NCBI GenBank assembly: GCA_947095535.1 | Contig: OX352774.1 | Location: 111,479,996 to 111,543,995, forward strand | Direction of reading: 5' to 3' | From: Poecilobothrus nobilitatus | Taxonomy: Eukaryota; Arthropoda; Insecta; Diptera; Dolichopodidae | Length of the DNA: 64,000 nucleotides | Part shown: piece by piece, positions 9,676 through 21,015 of the stretch | Layout: the number at the start of each line of letters is the position of its first letter | Position numbering within the stretch: position 1 is the first letter of the stretch | Translations under genes and position numbers: made by a program | The notes under the pieces: generated by a model | The model's database searches: none | What the model saw: the letters and a program-made list of their open reading frames with translations, nothing else | What the model was told of the DNA's origin: nothing

Positions 9676-11762
9676 CCAAGAAAAAGTTCTTCAATCTCTC
9701 TATAGCTTCAATTCCTGTAGAAAATCTATGATGAGAACCCCATGCATACATAATCTTGTAGTATGTCTACTGATAAGGAAACGATGTAGTGTACTAATAC
9801 AACTTATATATGAAAATAAGAGAGTAATAATTAAGTACAAGAATTCATAGTTACATAATATTATGTTTGTTTGTGTCGTATTTATGATATGATATACATA
9901 TAATAATAAAATGATATTAACAACTTTAATCATAAAAAGTCATAATTTTACTCTTAAAAAGTCATAATTTTTCTCTTTTTTATATTAAAAGGTTAGAATC
10001 ACATTCATGCTCCTTTTATCCTTTGTTTTTGTTTATACAGATGGGTGAAATAAAATGCAAAAACTTAAAATTAATGATTATGTTTGTAAGCGTATAACAT
10101 GCAAAGTATAAGAATCATAATCGAACTTCATCTATTCACTCACATATCGCTATTTTATGTTTATGAAAATTAAATTTGCTTTTAAAATATTAACAATTCC
10201 TTTTGTTTTAATGTACGTGTTCACTTTTGTATTATTTATGTTGATGCATTATTATAAAAAACTATTTTTTACTATTAGTTTTTTATAGGTTAGTTAGCAT
10301 ATGCCATTATAGTTAATTATTTAAAGAAAAAAAACTAAAATATGTAAGAATGTATATGAATGCCTGCATTAATTAAAAAGTAAAAACTGGAGTAACTAGT
10401 TATAAATATATATTGAAGTTAGCGGTAAAATAAAACAGGATACAAGAATTTTTTGATTTCTTTGGGCATTTGATGCCACTCTTAGGAAAAAAAATAATTT
10501 TTATTAACCGCTCTTAGAAATTATTGCCTAAATTTTTGTTTTTCAAGTTTAATTTTATGTACTATATAAGACATTTATTCACATATATTATCTATTGATA
10601 ATACAATTTTTTTTTTAATAATATAAAGTTATATCTGCTCAACACCTTGAGGAAAGTATTGAGCGCCTACCAAACCAGTAAAGAATGTCTAAATTAAAAT
10701 GCATCAAAGCATATCCAACCAGTAAACATATTTATTTCCTTGAAGCGTATCAAACTAAAAAATCTGAGTCCAAGTTTATTTTGTATTAATCTCATTTTCC
10801 TTCCATGATTTTCCATTTGAATAGATTTTTTCAAGAGAAGTAAGTAGGCAATCGATTTTTTCTTGCATGTTCAAGTTCAAAGCCGTATGTATAGATATTT
10901 CTATTTTTGGTTTCACAAGGTGTGTATATCCTATCCATCCCTATTTCCTATATTAAGTCAAAATCTTATTGCAGATTTTTCCTGCTTCTAAATGTAAAAA
11001 TATTTCAATTTAAAACCCTTTTACTGTTTAATTTTTATACCATTATAGTCTATATTTATATTTTTTTAAATTTGTAGTGATATTTTAAATTATTTTTATA
11101 TATTTTTATTTATATTTATATTACAAAAATTTGTTTCTAATATTGCTATTTTAATTTTTTACAATATGTCCTTGAATACAATTTGATTTTTGAAGAAAAA
11201 GCAAAAAGTTAATAGCTAGTTTTCTCTGGCTAACTATCAGTCCCTAAATATTTATGAAATGTGTAAAATTCTTGAAAAAATAAGGACTATAAATTTTTAG
11301 CGCCATTTGTTTTGCATATACCTAATAGAAAATAAAAATAAAAAACTGAATATCTTTTTATATATTATATTGTATTCGTATGTGTTTAATTGAAAACATG
11401 AATATTACTTAATGAAAAAATGGATCATGAAATCTTTTCAAAAATTTATTCAACAGTTTTATAAAATTCGTGAGAGCTTTAAAGCATTTAAGGCTCTTAA
11501 CTGAAAAAACGAAAACTATAAAAATATGAAAAACAAAATTCTTTAATTTGCATGGTCTTTTCGAAAATAATACAATGGGGTTATATATTTCCATTATTTA
11601 TTAAAAATTGAATTCTTTTTTAAACTTTAATTTTCTTTTGTTTCCCTTCAACCCTGCACTTCAATTTAATTACTGTGTCAAAAAATGTCTAAATGATATC
11701 AATGAAATGAGTATAAACTAAAAGAATCCGATTTAATCATACATTAAACTGGAGATGATTGG
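9676..11762. other. AT-rich sequence, no feature recognised
   Basis: No repeat family or coding motif was recognised. The duplicated string AAAGTCATAATTTT near 9937-9970 is the only local repeat noted. Confidence 0.45.
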
Positions 11763-11771
11763 TGATGAAGA

Positions 11772-12240
11772 GATATGGAAGGGGTCTTCAATAATGTGCA
11801 TGTAGCGGCCATACAGAATTCACTGGAAGAACTTGGGGCAGAAATTGCGCTTAGTCAGTGGATTATTAATATGTTGCAATCAAGAGAGATCCAGTTGGAA
11901 CTTGGTAATCATAAAATTACTATAAGAGTAAGTAGAGATACACCCAAGGGTGGGGTGCTATCACCACTACTGTGGCTTGTAGTAATGAATGGAATATTTA
12001 AAGAACTTCAAGATTAGGCAATCAAAGCCATTGTATATGCAGATGATCTAGCGTATTAGTGTCTGAAAAATTTCTTGACATAATTAGTGTAATTATGGAG
12101 AGAGCTTTAAGAAGGGTTAGTAGATGGGCCAATGGATGTGGCCTCTGCGTCAACCCGGACAAAACTGATCTAATCCTATTCACAAACAGGACAAAGATAC
12201 CGGATGGTAATTTTTTTATAAAAATTAATAAACATTTTTA
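11772..12240 (+). pseudogene. LINE reverse transcriptase fragment (Loa/Jockey-group-like)
   Basis: A short piece of a non-LTR reverse transcriptase truncated at both ends. It begins at motif A as DMEGVFNNVHVAAI (relatives DIEGAFNNV, whose aspartate is catalytic). It continues with SQWIINMLQSREI, then motif B as DTPKGGVLSPLLWLVVMN and motif C as IVYADDLA. An in-frame TAG at 12015-12017 precedes motif C, and a one-base frameshift just after YADDLA moves homology to the frame starting near 12059. That frame reads EKFLDIISVIMERALRRV and VNPDKTDLILFTNRTKIP. The PDKT-LILFT phrasing is typical of the Loa/Jockey/R1 group; I cannot place the clade firmly. The nearby LINE at 13595-16012 lacks this region but lies in the opposite orientation. 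Confidence 0.8.
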
Positions 12241-12241
12241 A

Positions 12242-12659
12242 AATAAACAATTAAATGTTTCAGTTTGTTGCAATCACTGTTGAACTGTTTTATATTACTT
12301 ATATTTTCTAGACATCTTTAGAAACTATTTAAAAAGATTTTAGAGATTTCATAAAATCACAGCCTTCTTTCAAAATTTGCCTTACTTCTTTAAAAATAAA
12401 ATTATATCAGAGCTCTTTCATTTTTATTCTTGATGAAGAAATAAAACATATTAATGTAATTTTCATTTTCCAATACAGGAAAATATACAGTTTATAAAAG
12501 TTGCACAAAAAATCCAATATAGTTTGTAAATGTTGCACAATTTGAAAACTTTCTCTATGTAGTATATTGTTATATTTTATATACATATAATATATATTGT
12601 ATACGTATATATAAGATATGATATATATATATCATATTTTTATATTGTTTATACCCGAT
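12242..12659. other. AT-rich sequence with palindromic TA tract
   Basis: No gene was seen. Positions about 12575-12650 form an ATATAT-rich near-palindrome, possibly a simple-sequence hairpin. Confidence 0.45.
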
Positions 12660-12845
12660 ATTTTTTATGTCCGTAGGTGCGAATCACCGAAAGACACTAT
12701 AGAGGATAGTGAAAACGAGCACGAGTCCTCTATGATGTGGAAATTTAACACACTAAACACCACCTCCCTTTTTTGACCAAACAATAGGTTATACGACCTT
12801 TAGTACAAATGTACTGCCTGTTCTGGTCAGAGGAAATAGAGTTAG
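12660..12845 (+). repeat. Unclassified dispersed repeat X, copy 1
   Basis: The reverse complement of 17760-17965 matches this stretch along its whole length. The shared order is a TAGGTG(C/T)GAATCA block, CGAAAGA, GTCCTCTATG (the other copy reads GTTCTCTATG), an AAACA(C/T)CACCTCCCTTTTT block and GTACTGCCTG. Orientation relative to the parent element is unknown. It lies immediately upstream of the tRNA-like element at 12869, so it may be part of the same composite. Confidence 0.6.
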
Positions 12846-12868
12846 GGAATGAAAATAGATTTCAAATT

Positions 12869-12945
12869 ATCTGACACATGGCGCAGTGGTTAAGTCGCCA
12901 ACCTTTCAATCGAAGAGTCTTGGGTTCAAACCCCGGTCAGGTCAT
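12869..12945 (+). repeat. tRNA-like SINE head
   Basis: It has both internal RNA polymerase III promoter boxes at tRNA spacing: an A box in GGCGCAGTGGTTAAGTCG and a B box in GGGTTCAAACCCC. The D-arm and T-arm stems can pair, but the acceptor strands pair poorly and no discriminator or terminator follows. This argues against a functional tRNA gene. It is followed by AT-rich sequence and then the (AAT)n compound repeat, so it may be the head of a SINE. Confidence 0.65.
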
Positions 12946-12989
12946 AAATAAAAAATACGTAGTACTTTTATATCGTAATAATGTATATC

Positions 12990-13594
12990 GTATAATTAAT
13001 ATTAGTAATAATAACAATAATAATATTAATAATAATAATAATAATAGTAATAATAATTATAATAATAATAATAATAGTAATAGTAATAAAACAATAACTA
13101 TAATAATAATAATAATAGTAATAATAATAGCTGCTACAGTAGAGCCATCTTTGGTTATATCATGCAAGTAAGGTGTTATATACTACTGCACGTTGTAATT
13201 CACTGATGGTGCTGACTCTGTGGTAAAATAATAATAATAATAATAATAACAACAATAGTAATAATAATAATAATAATAGTAATAATATAACAATAATTAT
13301 ATAATAATAATAATAGTAATAATAATAATAGCTACTACAGTGGGGCTATCTTTGTTTATATCATGCAAGTAAGGTGTTATATAGTGCTGCACGTTGTAAT
13401 CCACTAATGGCGCTGGCTCTGTAGTAAAATAATAATAATATTAATAAGAATATTAATACCTAACAGCCGCTACAGTGACAGTGGGGGTTGCCTTCAATAA
13501 TTACCTCATGTAGTAATATATATACTACTACTACATGTTGTAACTGTTGTGACGGCTTTAGCCACTGTTAGCAAAATAATAATAATAGGCGAAT
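12990..13594. repeat. Compound (AAT)n microsatellite with three ~100-bp units
   Basis: Interrupted AAT/AATAGT repeats alternate with three related blocks at about 13128-13215, 13331-13428 and 13463-13570. Each block contains GCTACAGT, an ATCATGCAAGTAAGGTGT-like string (the third copy is more diverged), ACGTTGTAA and a GGC/GTG-GCTCTGT(A/G)G-AAAATAATAATAAT end. The array lies exactly at the 3' end of the minus-strand LINE that follows. It could therefore have grown from the triplet tail of that LINE, or of a SINE sharing the tail. Confidence 0.75.
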
Positions 13595-13785
13595 TCATTG
13601 TTTCCTTACAGTCCCACTCCCAATTCAATGTTTCCGTATCCATTTTCCTATTCTTTCCTATCCCTACTCCCTAGCCATTATACTGCTTTCGCAGGTAAGG
13701 GTTTCATCCCACTATATTGGCTAAAAGGGGAGGTGGGTTTAGTCAGTAAGAATCTGACACTACCAAGGGGTAATTCTTGGTGTCT

Positions 13786-14060
13786 TTAGAAGATTCCCAC
13801 CTCCCTTAAGCAAAAAAAACTTTTAATTTCGTTAGAACAAGAACCTAACCCTATAAGGTATCTATAAAACAGGGTAAGTGTTTCTTTTAGACTACGGAGA
13901 CCGAGTGGAGAGAGCGTAGTGGTGACATGGGGATCGTTCATTAGACGAATTGCTCTATTCTGCACTTTATCGAGAAATCCCAATGCCGTTTTCGATGGTC
14001 CTGCTTAAATATGTGCATTGTACTCCAACTTTGGTCTTATGTATGTTTTATAGATATTAA
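13786..14060 (-). pseudogene. LINE ORF2 C-terminal remnant
   Basis: The frame 13983-13786 reads FLDKVQNRAIRLMND, LSPLGLRSLKETLTLFYRYL and GSCSNEIKSFF. This fits the conserved tail of Jockey/Loa-group ORF2 proteins (relatives: LD-VQ-RAI-LI-D, then L-LFYRY-G-CS-EL). The upstream part to about 14060 matches nucleotide by nucleotide with 53020-53150 of another remnant on the same strand. The frame ends at 13786-13788 within the region expected to hold the last C-terminal block, so the true end is lost. Confidence 0.75.
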
Positions 14061-14299
14061 GGAGATCAGAAAATGAAAAGAAGCCTTTTAATTGACTACT
14101 ATTTTAAACATTTTAATATTAAAAGTTACCCACATTAGTTTACGGCTGGCAAATAATATAATATTGCCTCAATATTTTGGTTTCGTGGAGATTTTGATGA
14201 CCAGTCATCTCCGGTTTGATGTATGCTTAAATCGGATTCTTTTAGTTGCTCATTTCATTGATATCATTTTGACATTTTTTGACCCAGCTTGTTAATTTT

Positions 14300-15080
14300 T
14301 TTCTCTTTTTTTATAATTTGATTTTTAGATTTGCGTTAGTTATTACCAAAAGTTTTTTTCTAGCTACTTTTCTGAAACCCTCAGTAGGTAGCCTTGGGGT
14401 TTCTGTAGGGCTTGGGATTTACAGACTTAATATTGATATTGAACAGAATCCAATTTGTAGTCCGAAAAAGACCTTTTCTCGGATACTCTCCATTTCTCTT
14501 TATTTAGGGTTTCGTCATTACTTATACATATAATATCTACCACATTTGCCCAACCTGGAAAACTATATGAATTTTGAGATATGAAACTGGGATTACTGCC
14601 CCTATCACATATATTTAGATTGCTATTTAAAATAAAATCAAATAATGACTCACCTCGTTCATTCGTTTCCGAGCTACCCCATAGGGTATGTCGTGCATTA
14701 GCATCACAGCCTGCGATCAATTTGCTACCTGTGGCAACTGCCAACTGCTGAAACCGGGGCGGTGGAGCAGGTTCGTCATGTGGCATGTACACTGAACTTA
14801 TATACACACTCACATTGTTCCTCATTTCCAGTTTGACAACTGTCAAATCTTCATAACTAAAATTAGAACAGAGACGTGCACTTGTATATTTTTTATCTAG
14901 AATACAAGTTCTTGGCTTACCTATTTCTAAATCTACATTCTTGTAGAATTGATTATAGTTACAGCTGTTTAACCCTTTAATCTTGGAGGCGTTAACGCAT
15001 GGTTGTTGAATGGTTTGCCAATTCATGAACCATGCCTCAAACCACGGGTCTTGAGGGCTATATCTAAGTTCTCCTCACCT
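14300..15080 (-). pseudogene. LINE ORF2 endonuclease domain remnant
   Basis: Read from 15026 down, the open frame shows QTIQQPCVNASKIKGLN (relatives QEPWVN-GKI-GL), GKPRTCILDKKY, DLTVVKLEM, VYISSVYMPHDEPAPPPRF, LIAGCDANARHTLWGSSET, NERG, LNICDRGSNPSF and VVDIICIS. It ends with KRSFSDYKL, where SDH is usual. This is the AP-type endonuclease that nicks target DNA for target-primed reverse transcription. The metal-binding GCDANA and RG blocks are present; the terminal histidine is replaced by tyrosine. The frame stops at 14427, and homology continues one frame over as KPYRNPKATY with further stops. Confidence 0.8.
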
Positions 15081-15125
15081 AAGAGAACTAGGAGATTATC
15101 CGAAGCGCACTTCGAGTGCTTTATG

Positions 15126-15950
15126 TTAATATGCACCTTCCGCATAGCTTACCTCACAACGAGCTGCTGTAGACTCCTTGTCTATTGCCAAGTCTCTCAG
15201 CAGCCCGCTTGCTTCGTTCAGGTCGTCTATGTCTGGACTCCCTAGCTTGAATATTTTTAGTTTGGTATGCCGTATACCAAACTTTAGCTTATTTCCAGCT
15301 TCTCCAAAAACCCAGACTTTCCTCACTGATAAGAAGGAGAAACGATATACTGTTCTTCAGCAGTTCATCTGACGATTTCTCCTTCGTTATCACCAACCAC
15401 TTTCTCATTGGGTTATGTAAGCGGGGATACTCGAGGAGCTTTTCGCCGCTTATCTCCATCCTAGGTAAACAGATACGGGCTCTAGGTCTCCTAGGGATTT
15501 CGCTAGCTGCGGTTATTCCAATTTTGGCTTCCTCCCAAGCATTGCCAATCTTATCAATGCTTTTGCTAAAGAAATCCAAGGAGAACTGATCCTTGCATCT
15601 GATTACTCTGTAGTCCCAGACTACGTCAGATGAATCTAAGCAAGGAAGTGGTCCTCCTGCATCTCCTAGGATAAACCCATTGACGATCTCGGAAAGTTTC
15701 GCCTCAAGCTTGATCCACAGATCATTTGAAACTTTCCTGTCAGTGGCTCTCTCGTAGACAACTGCAATACATAAACTGTCTTTTACAATATCATTGTAAT
15801 TTTTATGTGCTACAGTTTTCGAACTGCTATGTAGATTCGCCTAGGGCGACCTTGGTTCTTTCTGCGCTAGGACTGGACCCATCCTGTGACCTATTCCTTT
15901 TAGGCGAATCTTTTTCAGAATTATGCTATTCATATACTCGCACAATCTCG
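15126..15950 (-). pseudogene. LINE ORF1 remnant (DUF4780-like)
   Basis: From about 15780 down, one frame is open through IAVVYERATDRKVSNDLW, LEAKLSEIVNGFILGD and VVWDYRVIRCKDQFSLDFF, then IGNAWEEAKIGI, IPRRPRARICLPRMEISGE and EKLLEYPRLHN. A frameshift near 15310 leads to the frame with VWVFGEAGNKLKFGIRHTKL ending at 15126. The order (W-GAKL, P-RPRARIWLP, KLL--L, FG-) is that of the DUF4780 proteins encoded next to Loa/Jockey-group reverse transcriptases. Further upstream DPEYKKKYSEIVRVYE and a charged serine-rich stretch continue with a stop. The role is presumed RNA binding in the retrotransposon particle. Confidence 0.65.
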
Positions 15951-16012
15951 CTATATTTCTTCTTGTATTCTGGATCCTTTGCGTTAACAATACCTTTGGC
16001 TTCGTATTGTTA

Positions 16013-17170
16013 ACGAAAGGAAAAGAAAAATTAACAAATGGGTCTGTTGTTATCTAAAAATTAGAAATTTTAGGAAATATTAAATCAACCTAATGGCCAA
16101 AAAGTGAGAATTTTCTAAATTCCAAAAAAATTGTAAATAAGCTGAAGGGTGACTGAAATAAAACTGAAAAGTCGATCGCATTTCCTTATATTTTCTAAAA
16201 CACATGTAGATATCTACTGATTTGTGTGTCAGTAAATTTTACAGAGCTCCCAAGAATGATTCTTAAGTTAAATTTTGATAGCTAAGATATTAAATATTGT
16301 ACTCAGTATCGCAAACCTAAAGAGACTTAATTTTGATATTTTTTTCCGGAAAAGGAATAATTTGAAAAAATATATTAATAATAAATAAAATATATAAAAT
16401 TAAAAAATGTAAATAACATTCTGTGAAAAAAGGTTCTGTTTCAAATTTATCTTTTGAAATTAATAAAGTTTACCAATTATCAAACATTTAAAATATTTTC
16501 AATTCTCCTTCACAAAAATCAAAAAAAAAAGAAAAAAAACTTTAACTGTAGTACCAAACTTGTACTCAAACATAAAGAAAAAAGTATTTTAATTGTTTTA
16601 AATGATGACAAAGAAAAAATTAAGGACCTTTTGTTTTATTTTTCAAAAAAATTTATAAAAGTTTATGTAGTGTTAAAGAGTCAACAAAACTTTTTGGTTT
16701 AAACCTTAAAATTCCTCAATTTTTCTGCAATTTTTTTTACAATAAAAAATAAAAAAATGTATTCTTGATATTTAAACTATTAGAACATTTGTTTTTTCGA
16801 TTTTTACTTAAAAAGGAAAATTATATTATTTTTTTCTTTAAGTTTTTTGTTGACAAGGAAAACATTAAATTGTTCTGAAAAATGTAAAATAATCGTATTG
16901 TTTTTTTTTTTTTAATCTTTAAGGAAAATTTTATTTTTTTTTTGATTGTGCAACAAATTTCTTTTATATTTTCTTTGTGATGTGATGACTTGTGTTAGTT
17001 AGTATTGAATTGGTTAGTATTGAGTTGGAAATTCAATTTAGTAACATTTATAGTTACATTTTTCATTAGTTTTTTTGAAATTTTGATTTTTAAATCATAG
17101 GTAAATGACGACAAAAACTGAATAATTAAATAAATAAATTAATTTTTTTGTTCGAAATTAATTCATAAAT
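16013..17170. other. AT-rich sequence, no feature recognised
   Basis: Poly-T and poly-A rich. The 82-codon ORF at 16454-16702 is lysine/asparagine-rich low-complexity sequence without a motif and is not called. Confidence 0.45.
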
Positions 17171-17353
17171 GGGGCTTCGGTGAGTCCACTAACTTATCTT
17201 TAAAGAGCGTGTGAAATACGTTGTAAACACCGACTACCGAGGAAGTGTGGGTTTGAATCACACACAGATTGTAAGAATAATCCCTCTACGACATTTACAG
17301 CCACGCATGAAAAGGGAAGGCTTTATGTGGCAGGGAAATACACTGTAATAAAA
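17171..17353 (+). mobile_element. tRNA-headed SINE, diverged copy
   Basis: It starts GGGGCTTCGGTG, has a degraded A box and a B box as GTGGGTTTGAATCACAC. The SINE body landmarks ACGACATTTACAGCCACGC, GGAAGGCT and TATGTGGCAG--AAAT-CACT follow, then an A-rich tail. An extra CGACTAC insertion and loss of the TGTGTAATTTCCT block mark it as an old copy. Confidence 0.75.
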
Positions 17354-17759
17354 ATAAAAAAAATAAAAATTCGTAATTTATTTTAATTGAGTTAATTTGG
17401 TTATATTATGTGTAACGAAACATGTCCTGTTAATGCTGCTGTATATAACCCTCTATGCGTTAACCTGTATATAACCCTTTATATATTAATTAATTTAAGC
17501 CAATGGAAAAGTATTTTTAAAAGGGTCTTACTTTTTTATATAAATAGGAAAGTAATAAGTATAGAGAATAAAATTTTAAATCTTTTAAATTTTTGATTTT
17601 ATGATTGAATAGTTAGAAAGTAAAATATGTAGCATATATCTAAAGATCTTATCAAGCTCATATCGGTGATAAATATTTAGTAGATATTACTGTCGAGGAA
17701 GTCTGATATTTATATTTAGAAAAAGAAGTTAACATACCTGCCAACTAATTTCAAATCAA
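17354..17759. other. AT-rich sequence, no feature recognised
   Basis: Nothing was recognised. A short repeated string TATATAACCCT occurs twice near 17440-17480. Confidence 0.4.
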
Positions 17760-17965
17760 TTTTTATTCTTTAACTCAACTTCCTTTGATCAGGCAGTACA
17801 TGAGTACTAAAGATCAAATTTAGTAGTAAAGAGTACTAAACAAATTATAGTTTAGTCAGAAAAAGGGAGGTGATGTTTAATGCGTTAAAGTCTTACATAC
17901 ATAGAGAACTCCGGCTCATTTCACTCTTCCTTAGTATCTTTCGATGATTCACACCTACCCTCGGA
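17760..17965 (-). repeat. Unclassified dispersed repeat X, copy 2
   Basis: The reverse complement aligns along its length with 12660-12845 (see that entry). It carries an extra internal TTAGTACTC/AGTACTAAA stretch that the first copy lacks. It is non-coding and its family is unknown. Confidence 0.6.
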
Positions 17966-19018
17966 ACTTTCTATTCTCTAAGAAAAATAACTGATTTAGT
18001 AGAATAGAAATCAAATCGATTCTGAGAATAATAGATGACTGCTGCTGCTCATTTCATAAAAAAAAAATTCAAACATTTAACCTCTACCCTTTCAAAAAAT
18101 CTTTGAGGTACTGTAGTTCAAGATTAATTTTTTAATGAATCCAATCGGCGGTTAATAAAGAGACAGACGGACAAACGAAGAGAGTCAAACTAATACCAAC
18201 ATTTTTAAAAATGCTCGTCTCATCTACTCAATTGATATTTAAAATTGCTTTTTGTATCTATTTTGTGGGTATTAATTTCGAATTAGATTAATTTTGATTT
18301 CCTTATATTATTTTAATTCTCTTAAGATTTCTTTTGTGTAGAAAAATAATATATTGACATTTTTTTTTGTCTATGTATGTGTATATATATTATATAACAT
18401 CATTATATAATAATCTGTTTTAATTATGTTATTTCGAAAATCCATTAAAATTGTAATTAAAATTGAATGACTTGATTAAGTTCAAAAAATGCTCTAATTA
18501 TCCTAGACTTTAAAAAGAAAAAAAAAAAATGAAAATAAAAACATTAAAAAGTATTAAAGAGAATTTGAAAGGTCCTTTTTCATTTTGTTTGTTATCATTA
18601 ATATGTTGATATTGTCTTTAAGTAAAGAAAATTTTGTTTTTGTTTTATTTGCTTTAATTTCATTAAATTTAATCTTTTTAAAAGTATAAATCACACCTTC
18701 TTTAAAATTTCCTAGAAAGGTATGACAATATTTGAAAAGTTTAACAAAACAAAACATGGAATTTTTGAGAGTGGAGGGAGTGGAGTTTTCTAATTTTGTA
18801 CAGTTTCATTACTCTTACGTCCTTTCCTTCTAATTTTTAATTTAATGCTAAGAATTTTACTTTGTATTTTGGAATCAATTATTTTCAATTTTTGAACCTT
18901 ATGAAATATTAGAAGTTATATAAAAAATATTTTATTGTAGCTATTGTAGCTGTGTTGCTTTAAATATTAGCAGTCTGAGATTTGGAAGTATGTGCAAGTC
19001 AATAAAAATGAACAAATG
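17966..19018. other. AT-rich sequence, no feature recognised
   Basis: No repeat or coding motif was recognised. One GACAGACGGACAAACG string near 18160 may be a decayed family D/C 5' tract. Confidence 0.4.
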
Positions 19019-19185
19019 ATGTGGATAACAGAGTATAAAAACACCGAGGGCGTCTGGGTTCGAATCCCACACACACTGTATGAATAATTCCCGCTTACGA
19101 CATTTACAGTCACGCCTGAAAAGGAAAGGCTGTGTAATTGCCTTGTTACATTTATGTGGCAGAGAAATGTACTAAAAAAAAAAAT
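19019..19185 (+). mobile_element. tRNA-headed SINE, 5'-truncated
   Basis: It lacks the first ~40 bp including the A box. It retains ACACCGAGGG, the B box TGGGTTCGAATCCCAC, the CTTACGACATTTACAG block, GAAAGGCTGTGTAAT, TTTATGTGGCAGAGAAATG and an A tail. The 5' truncation and A-rich tail fit retrotransposition by a LINE. Confidence 0.8.
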
Positions 19186-20659
19186 CCAGAACATAATGAC
19201 ATATTTGAGTATATAAAAAAAAGTTCACATAAAAATTTAAAAAGTAAAATTGTGGTCAATGGCTTTTTAAAAATTGATTTACCTAATTTTTAGTAAAATA
19301 TGCACATAGAAAAATTTAAAAGCTCAAAATCATTTGTTAAATAGATTTTAAGATCAAGGAAATTTTGAATATCAAAAAAATTCAGATTTTGTGTCAGACA
19401 GTTTTCAAATCCATATAATAATGTCAGAAATGAAGGACAAGATGAGCGCTTTTTTTTACAGCAGATGAGTAGTAATGCTAAATTAACAATTGTTTAAAGT
19501 AGTGACAACTACTTAAAATAACCTATTGAAATGTCAACGGTCTGTCCAAAAAATATCAGAAATAAAAGTTCATTCTGATTTCTGAGTTTGAGTTCTAAAA
19601 TTGTATAGAACTTGAAATTAATTATATTATATCTTAAATCTTGATATTCTCTATAATTGTATTTTCAAATTTAGACCTTTCTAAATTGAAATAAATCAGT
19701 ATGTTTTGAATATTTATGTCATTTTTAAAATATAATTTTTGGGAATTAGTTATAGTATATGCATGTTAACATAAAGTTTATACTAAATTTAATATTAAAA
19801 TCTTATAATGTTCTATTCAATTTTTAGAAAGACTAGCTGACTTCTTCGATATAAAATAAATATTATAAACATCATAAATGAAAAAGAAAATTCTATTTTT
19901 ATAAAAACATCCGTATTTAAAGAGCATTAAAATCAAACAACTGAAATAAATACATCTCTTACATAAAAGAATTAAATACTTTTCTAATGAAATATTAAAA
20001 ATTTAAAATAATATAAAATACATACATATATAGAACTTCTTATGAATAAATAAGGGGATGCTTTTCACAGCAATTTCCACAGAGATGAATGACATGAACT
20101 TTCACTTCCGGTGGACATAATCACTCTCAATTTATTATTTATTTAACAATTTTTTTAAAGCTGTCAATATTTTTTAATTAAATTAAAGAATCGAAAAGTT
20201 TTTTTTTTCAATAGAAACATCCAAAAAAAAAAAACAGAAAGACTCCATTCAAAATATTCTGTTCTTACTAAAACCTTTTTTTGTAGCATTTGAAAGTGAT
20301 TATTGATTCAGTTCAGAGATAAAAAATTATCATATTAGTCATTATTTTATTTATGTACCTACATTTTTCTGTAGGTTGCATACCCATAAAGGACATTGAC
20401 GATTTACTTTCACAAGAAAATGAGACTTTTATAATCGATTTCTGAGTAAATTTAATATCATTTTAAAATATTTTTAAGACCTTTTGATGATTCCATTTTA
20501 TTTTGTTTGATTGAGGCAAGATTTATATGATTTTATTTGAATTTTCTACATTTTAGATTTTTCTTTCTGTTATTTAGAAATTCATTATAATAATTTATGT
20601 CATTGTAAAATCTTACAATTTCCAACTATTTGTTTTGAAAAATTAAATAATTTGTTTTT
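19186..20659. other. AT-rich sequence, no feature recognised
   Basis: Nothing was recognised beyond simple A and T runs. Confidence 0.4.
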
Positions 20660-21015
20660 TAGTTTTACTCTGTTCGTTTGTCTATTCGTTTGTTTGGTTA
20701 CCTTAAAAACCGGAACAAATATAATTTTAACAATGGATAATCTCATTAAATTACGTAGTTACAGCCTCCCAAAATTGAAAAAAGTCCTATTTTCAAGTAG
20801 CATCACATGAAAACAATATTTTGGAAAATTTTTTTTCCTTTGTATCACCGGAAAGCTTTTGGTCCGCATATTAATATTTTGAGAGGAAAAAGACCTTAAG
20901 GGGAAATTTTGTACTAATCCCTGTTTAAGAGCTATTTGAGTTAAAAATGGCGAGACCAGTATTAAAGTTTTAAAATAAGATTTTGAAAATGTGCACCCTT
21001 AAAAACTTTTTATAC
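20660..21015 (+). mobile_element. Family D fragment, strongly diverged 5' part
   Basis: It begins TTTTTAGTTTTACTCTGTTCG (a decayed (GTCC)n tract), then TTACCTTAAAAACC, an ATTTTAACAATGGATAA-CTCATTAAA block, GTAGTTACAGCCTCCCAAAA, CACCGGAAAGC and CCCTGTTTAAGAGCTATT, all in the family D order. It ends without the D 3' hairpin. Confidence 0.6.

Larger units (their letters stand above)
13595..16012 (-). mobile_element. Loa/Jockey-group-like LINE with internal deletion
   Basis: A minus-strand LINE with, from its 5' side, ORF1 remnants (about 15950-15126), endonuclease (about 15080-14300), a short C-terminal piece of ORF2 (13983-13786) and a 3' UTR (13785-13595). A complete element of this type is about 5 kb or more. 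Here the whole reverse transcriptase between endonuclease and C-terminus is absent, leaving 2.4 kb. The 3' UTR matches the fragment at 225-457 and leads into AAT triplets. Confidence 0.75.

Noticed and set aside
12869..12945. Functional tRNA gene
   Set aside because: The A and B boxes are present but the acceptor strands do not pair and no T-run terminator follows at the right place. The same holds for 39826-39905 and the SINE heads.
12878..13171. 97-codon ORF rich in asparagine
   Set aside because: It translates the tRNA-like head and then the (AAT)n microsatellite.
16454..16702. 82-codon ORF
   Set aside because: Lysine and asparagine-rich low-complexity translation of AT-rich DNA with no motif.
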